Source: Holdemania massiliensis (GTDB lineage Bacteria > Bacillota_I > Bacilli_A > Erysipelotrichales > Erysipelotrichaceae). Taken from it: 64,000 nucleotides of DNA. Position numbers and translations under genes: made by a program. The notes under the pieces are model-generated. The model saw only the letters and a list, made by a program, of their open reading frames with translations. It did not search any database and was not told the DNA's origin. Positions 63,236 to 64,000 of this stretch are shown here, one piece after another. Within the stretch, counting starts at the first letter, position 1. Each line of letters opens with the position of its first letter. The stretch is from the NCBI RefSeq assembly GCF_022440805.1, contig NZ_JAKNTK010000001.1:3906001-3970000 (forward strand), written 5' to 3'.

Positions 63236-64000
63236 TTAGGGCTGCGGCAGAGCTTTCAGCTGCTGATGACGGCTGAATATTTCCATAAACTCTTCGCCGG
63301 TTATCGTTTCTTTCTGAAGCAGATATTCCGCTTCTTCATGCAGCAGCTGCGCATTGTCTTCCAGAATCTTGCGGGCTTCGGCATGGGCGTTCTTGATGAT
63401 CGCCATGACTTCTTTATCCACCAGAGCTGCGGTTTCATTCGAACAGATCAAGGAAGCATCACCGCTGAGATAACGGTTGTTGACTGTTTCCAGGGCAGTC
63501 ATTCCGAATTGATCGCTCATGCCTAACTGGGCAACCATCGCCCGCGCCAGCCGTGTGGCTTGTTCAATATCGTTGGAAGCGCCGGAAGTGACGATGTTGA
63601 ACATGAATTCTTCCGCCGCTCTTCCGCCCGTCAGTGTGCGGATCTTTTCCAGAATTTCATCCTTACTCATCAGCACGCTCTCCTGCTCGGCAACCTGCAT
63701 GGTATAGCCAAGCGAACCATTGGTGTGCGGGATAATCGTAATCTTATGCACCGGCGCCGAATTTTTGGAAACCGCCGCGACTAAGGCATGGCCGATTTCA
63801 TGATAGGCGATGATTCGTTTTTCCTTTTCGGAAATCACAGCGCCCTTGCGTTCCTTGCCCGCGATGACCGTATCGACCGCTTCATCAAAATCCGGCTGCA
63901 TGACCTGCGTATGGCCGTTGCGCACAGCGGCCAGTGCGGCTTCATTGACGATATTGGCCAACTCCGCTCCGGAAGCCCCGGAGGTGGACAGCGCAATCGT
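63236..64000 (-). CDS. ftsH: ATP-dependent zinc metalloprotease FtsH, C-terminal part
   Basis: The frame runs on past the window end; 254 residues are visible from TIALSTSGASGAELANIVNE to the stop. HEIGHALVAAV contains the zinc motif HExxH; LTGGRAAEEFMFN and SNDIEQATRLARAMV are typical of FtsH. The AAA domain lies beyond the edge. It degrades membrane and regulatory proteins. Confidence 0.95.
   Translation of the reverse strand, partial: TIALSTSGASGAELANIVNEAALAAVRNGHTQVMQPDFDEAVDTVIAGKERKGAVISEKEKRIIAYHEIGHALVAAVSKNSAPVHKITIIPHTNGSLGYTMQVAEQESVLMSKDEILEKIRTLTGGRAAEEFMFNIVTSGASNDIEQATRLARAMVAQLGMSDQFGMTALETVNNRYLSGDASLICSNETAALVDKEVMAIIKNAHAEARKILEDNAQLLHEEAEYLLQKETITGEEFMEIFSRHQQLKALPQP

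Noticed and set aside
1..64000. CRISPR array, IS element with terminal repeats, prophage or integrative element boundaries
   Set aside because: No spaced direct repeats, no transposase with inverted ends, and no integrase or structural phage genes were seen.

Overview
The window reads as chromosome of a low-to-mid GC, gut-type anaerobic Firmicute. Evidence: Gram-positive signals (purine-rich ribosome sites, many TTG/GTG starts, TGn-extended -10 boxes), four PTS loci, BceRSAB, a LytTR/GHKL two-component pair, secreted flavin reductases, an Fe-S Old Yellow Enzyme and a cytoplasmic sulfatase. The set resembles Erysipelotrichia such as Holdemania, but that is an inference from gene content. TGA is used as an ordinary stop. 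No rRNA, tRNA or CRISPR array was seen. Both edges cut genes: an AAA-ATPase/PD-(D/E)XK-family protein on the left and ftsH on the right.

Layout. 1-4.9 kb: the left-edge ATPase; an ABC-F protein preceded by a promoter, a 32-codon leader peptide and two tandem terminators (an apparent ribosome-sensing attenuator); a truncated HTH gene with a small membrane protein; a metallophosphoesterase. 4.9-8.2 kb: an orphan glucose-type PTS permease whose EIIB domain lacks the catalytic Cys, then a GNAT and a RodA/FtsW protein. 8.3-10.1 kb: an AAA ATPase + RloB (TOPRIM-like) defence pair. 10.4-19.7 kb: a secreted S41-like lipoprotein, an Old Yellow Enzyme, and a beta-glucoside locus (EIIA, EIIB, EIIC, DUF3284, MATE, GH1). 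20.1-21.9 kb: a second ATPase + TOPRIM pair whose effector gene is frameshifted. 22.2-29.7 kb: a PRD regulator, a LytTR two-component system, a Tat-exported flavin reductase with a LytTR-like direct repeat in its promoter, and an aldehyde dehydrogenase.

29.8-38.5 kb: a VWA protein beside a degenerate macro-domain protein; a C_GCAxxG_C_C protein; a coupled sulfatase-Nudix-MsrA operon; NAD kinase, two HAD phosphatases and a CYTH protein. 38.6-44.5 kb: a mannose-class PTS (IIC, IID) with a ChbG-type deacetylase, an AbrB-type membrane protein and a PRD regulator, but no IIA or IIB. 45-49.3 kb: DUF4261, cytoplasmic alpha-amylase, an anchored unknown protein and MscL with a zinc ribbon. 49.5-52 kb: a large FMN/FAD lipoprotein reductase. 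52-57 kb: a decayed HTH gene, DUF5131, an AraC regulator, an Rpn-type nuclease/transposase gene split by one TGA, and TetR. 57.2-61.8 kb: BceRSAB. 61.9-64 kb: a membrane XRE regulator, a small membrane protein and FtsH.

Themes. Sugar uptake through PTS permeases feeds GH1 and amylase. Two exported flavin reductases suggest respiration-like disposal of electrons onto organic acceptors. Defence and stress genes lie between them: two ATPase/TOPRIM pairs, the ABC-F attenuator, BceRSAB and MscL. The least explained elements are the ABC-F leader, the paired ATPase/TOPRIM modules, the degenerate macro/VWA cluster and the LytTR site that links the two-component system to the Tat reductase.
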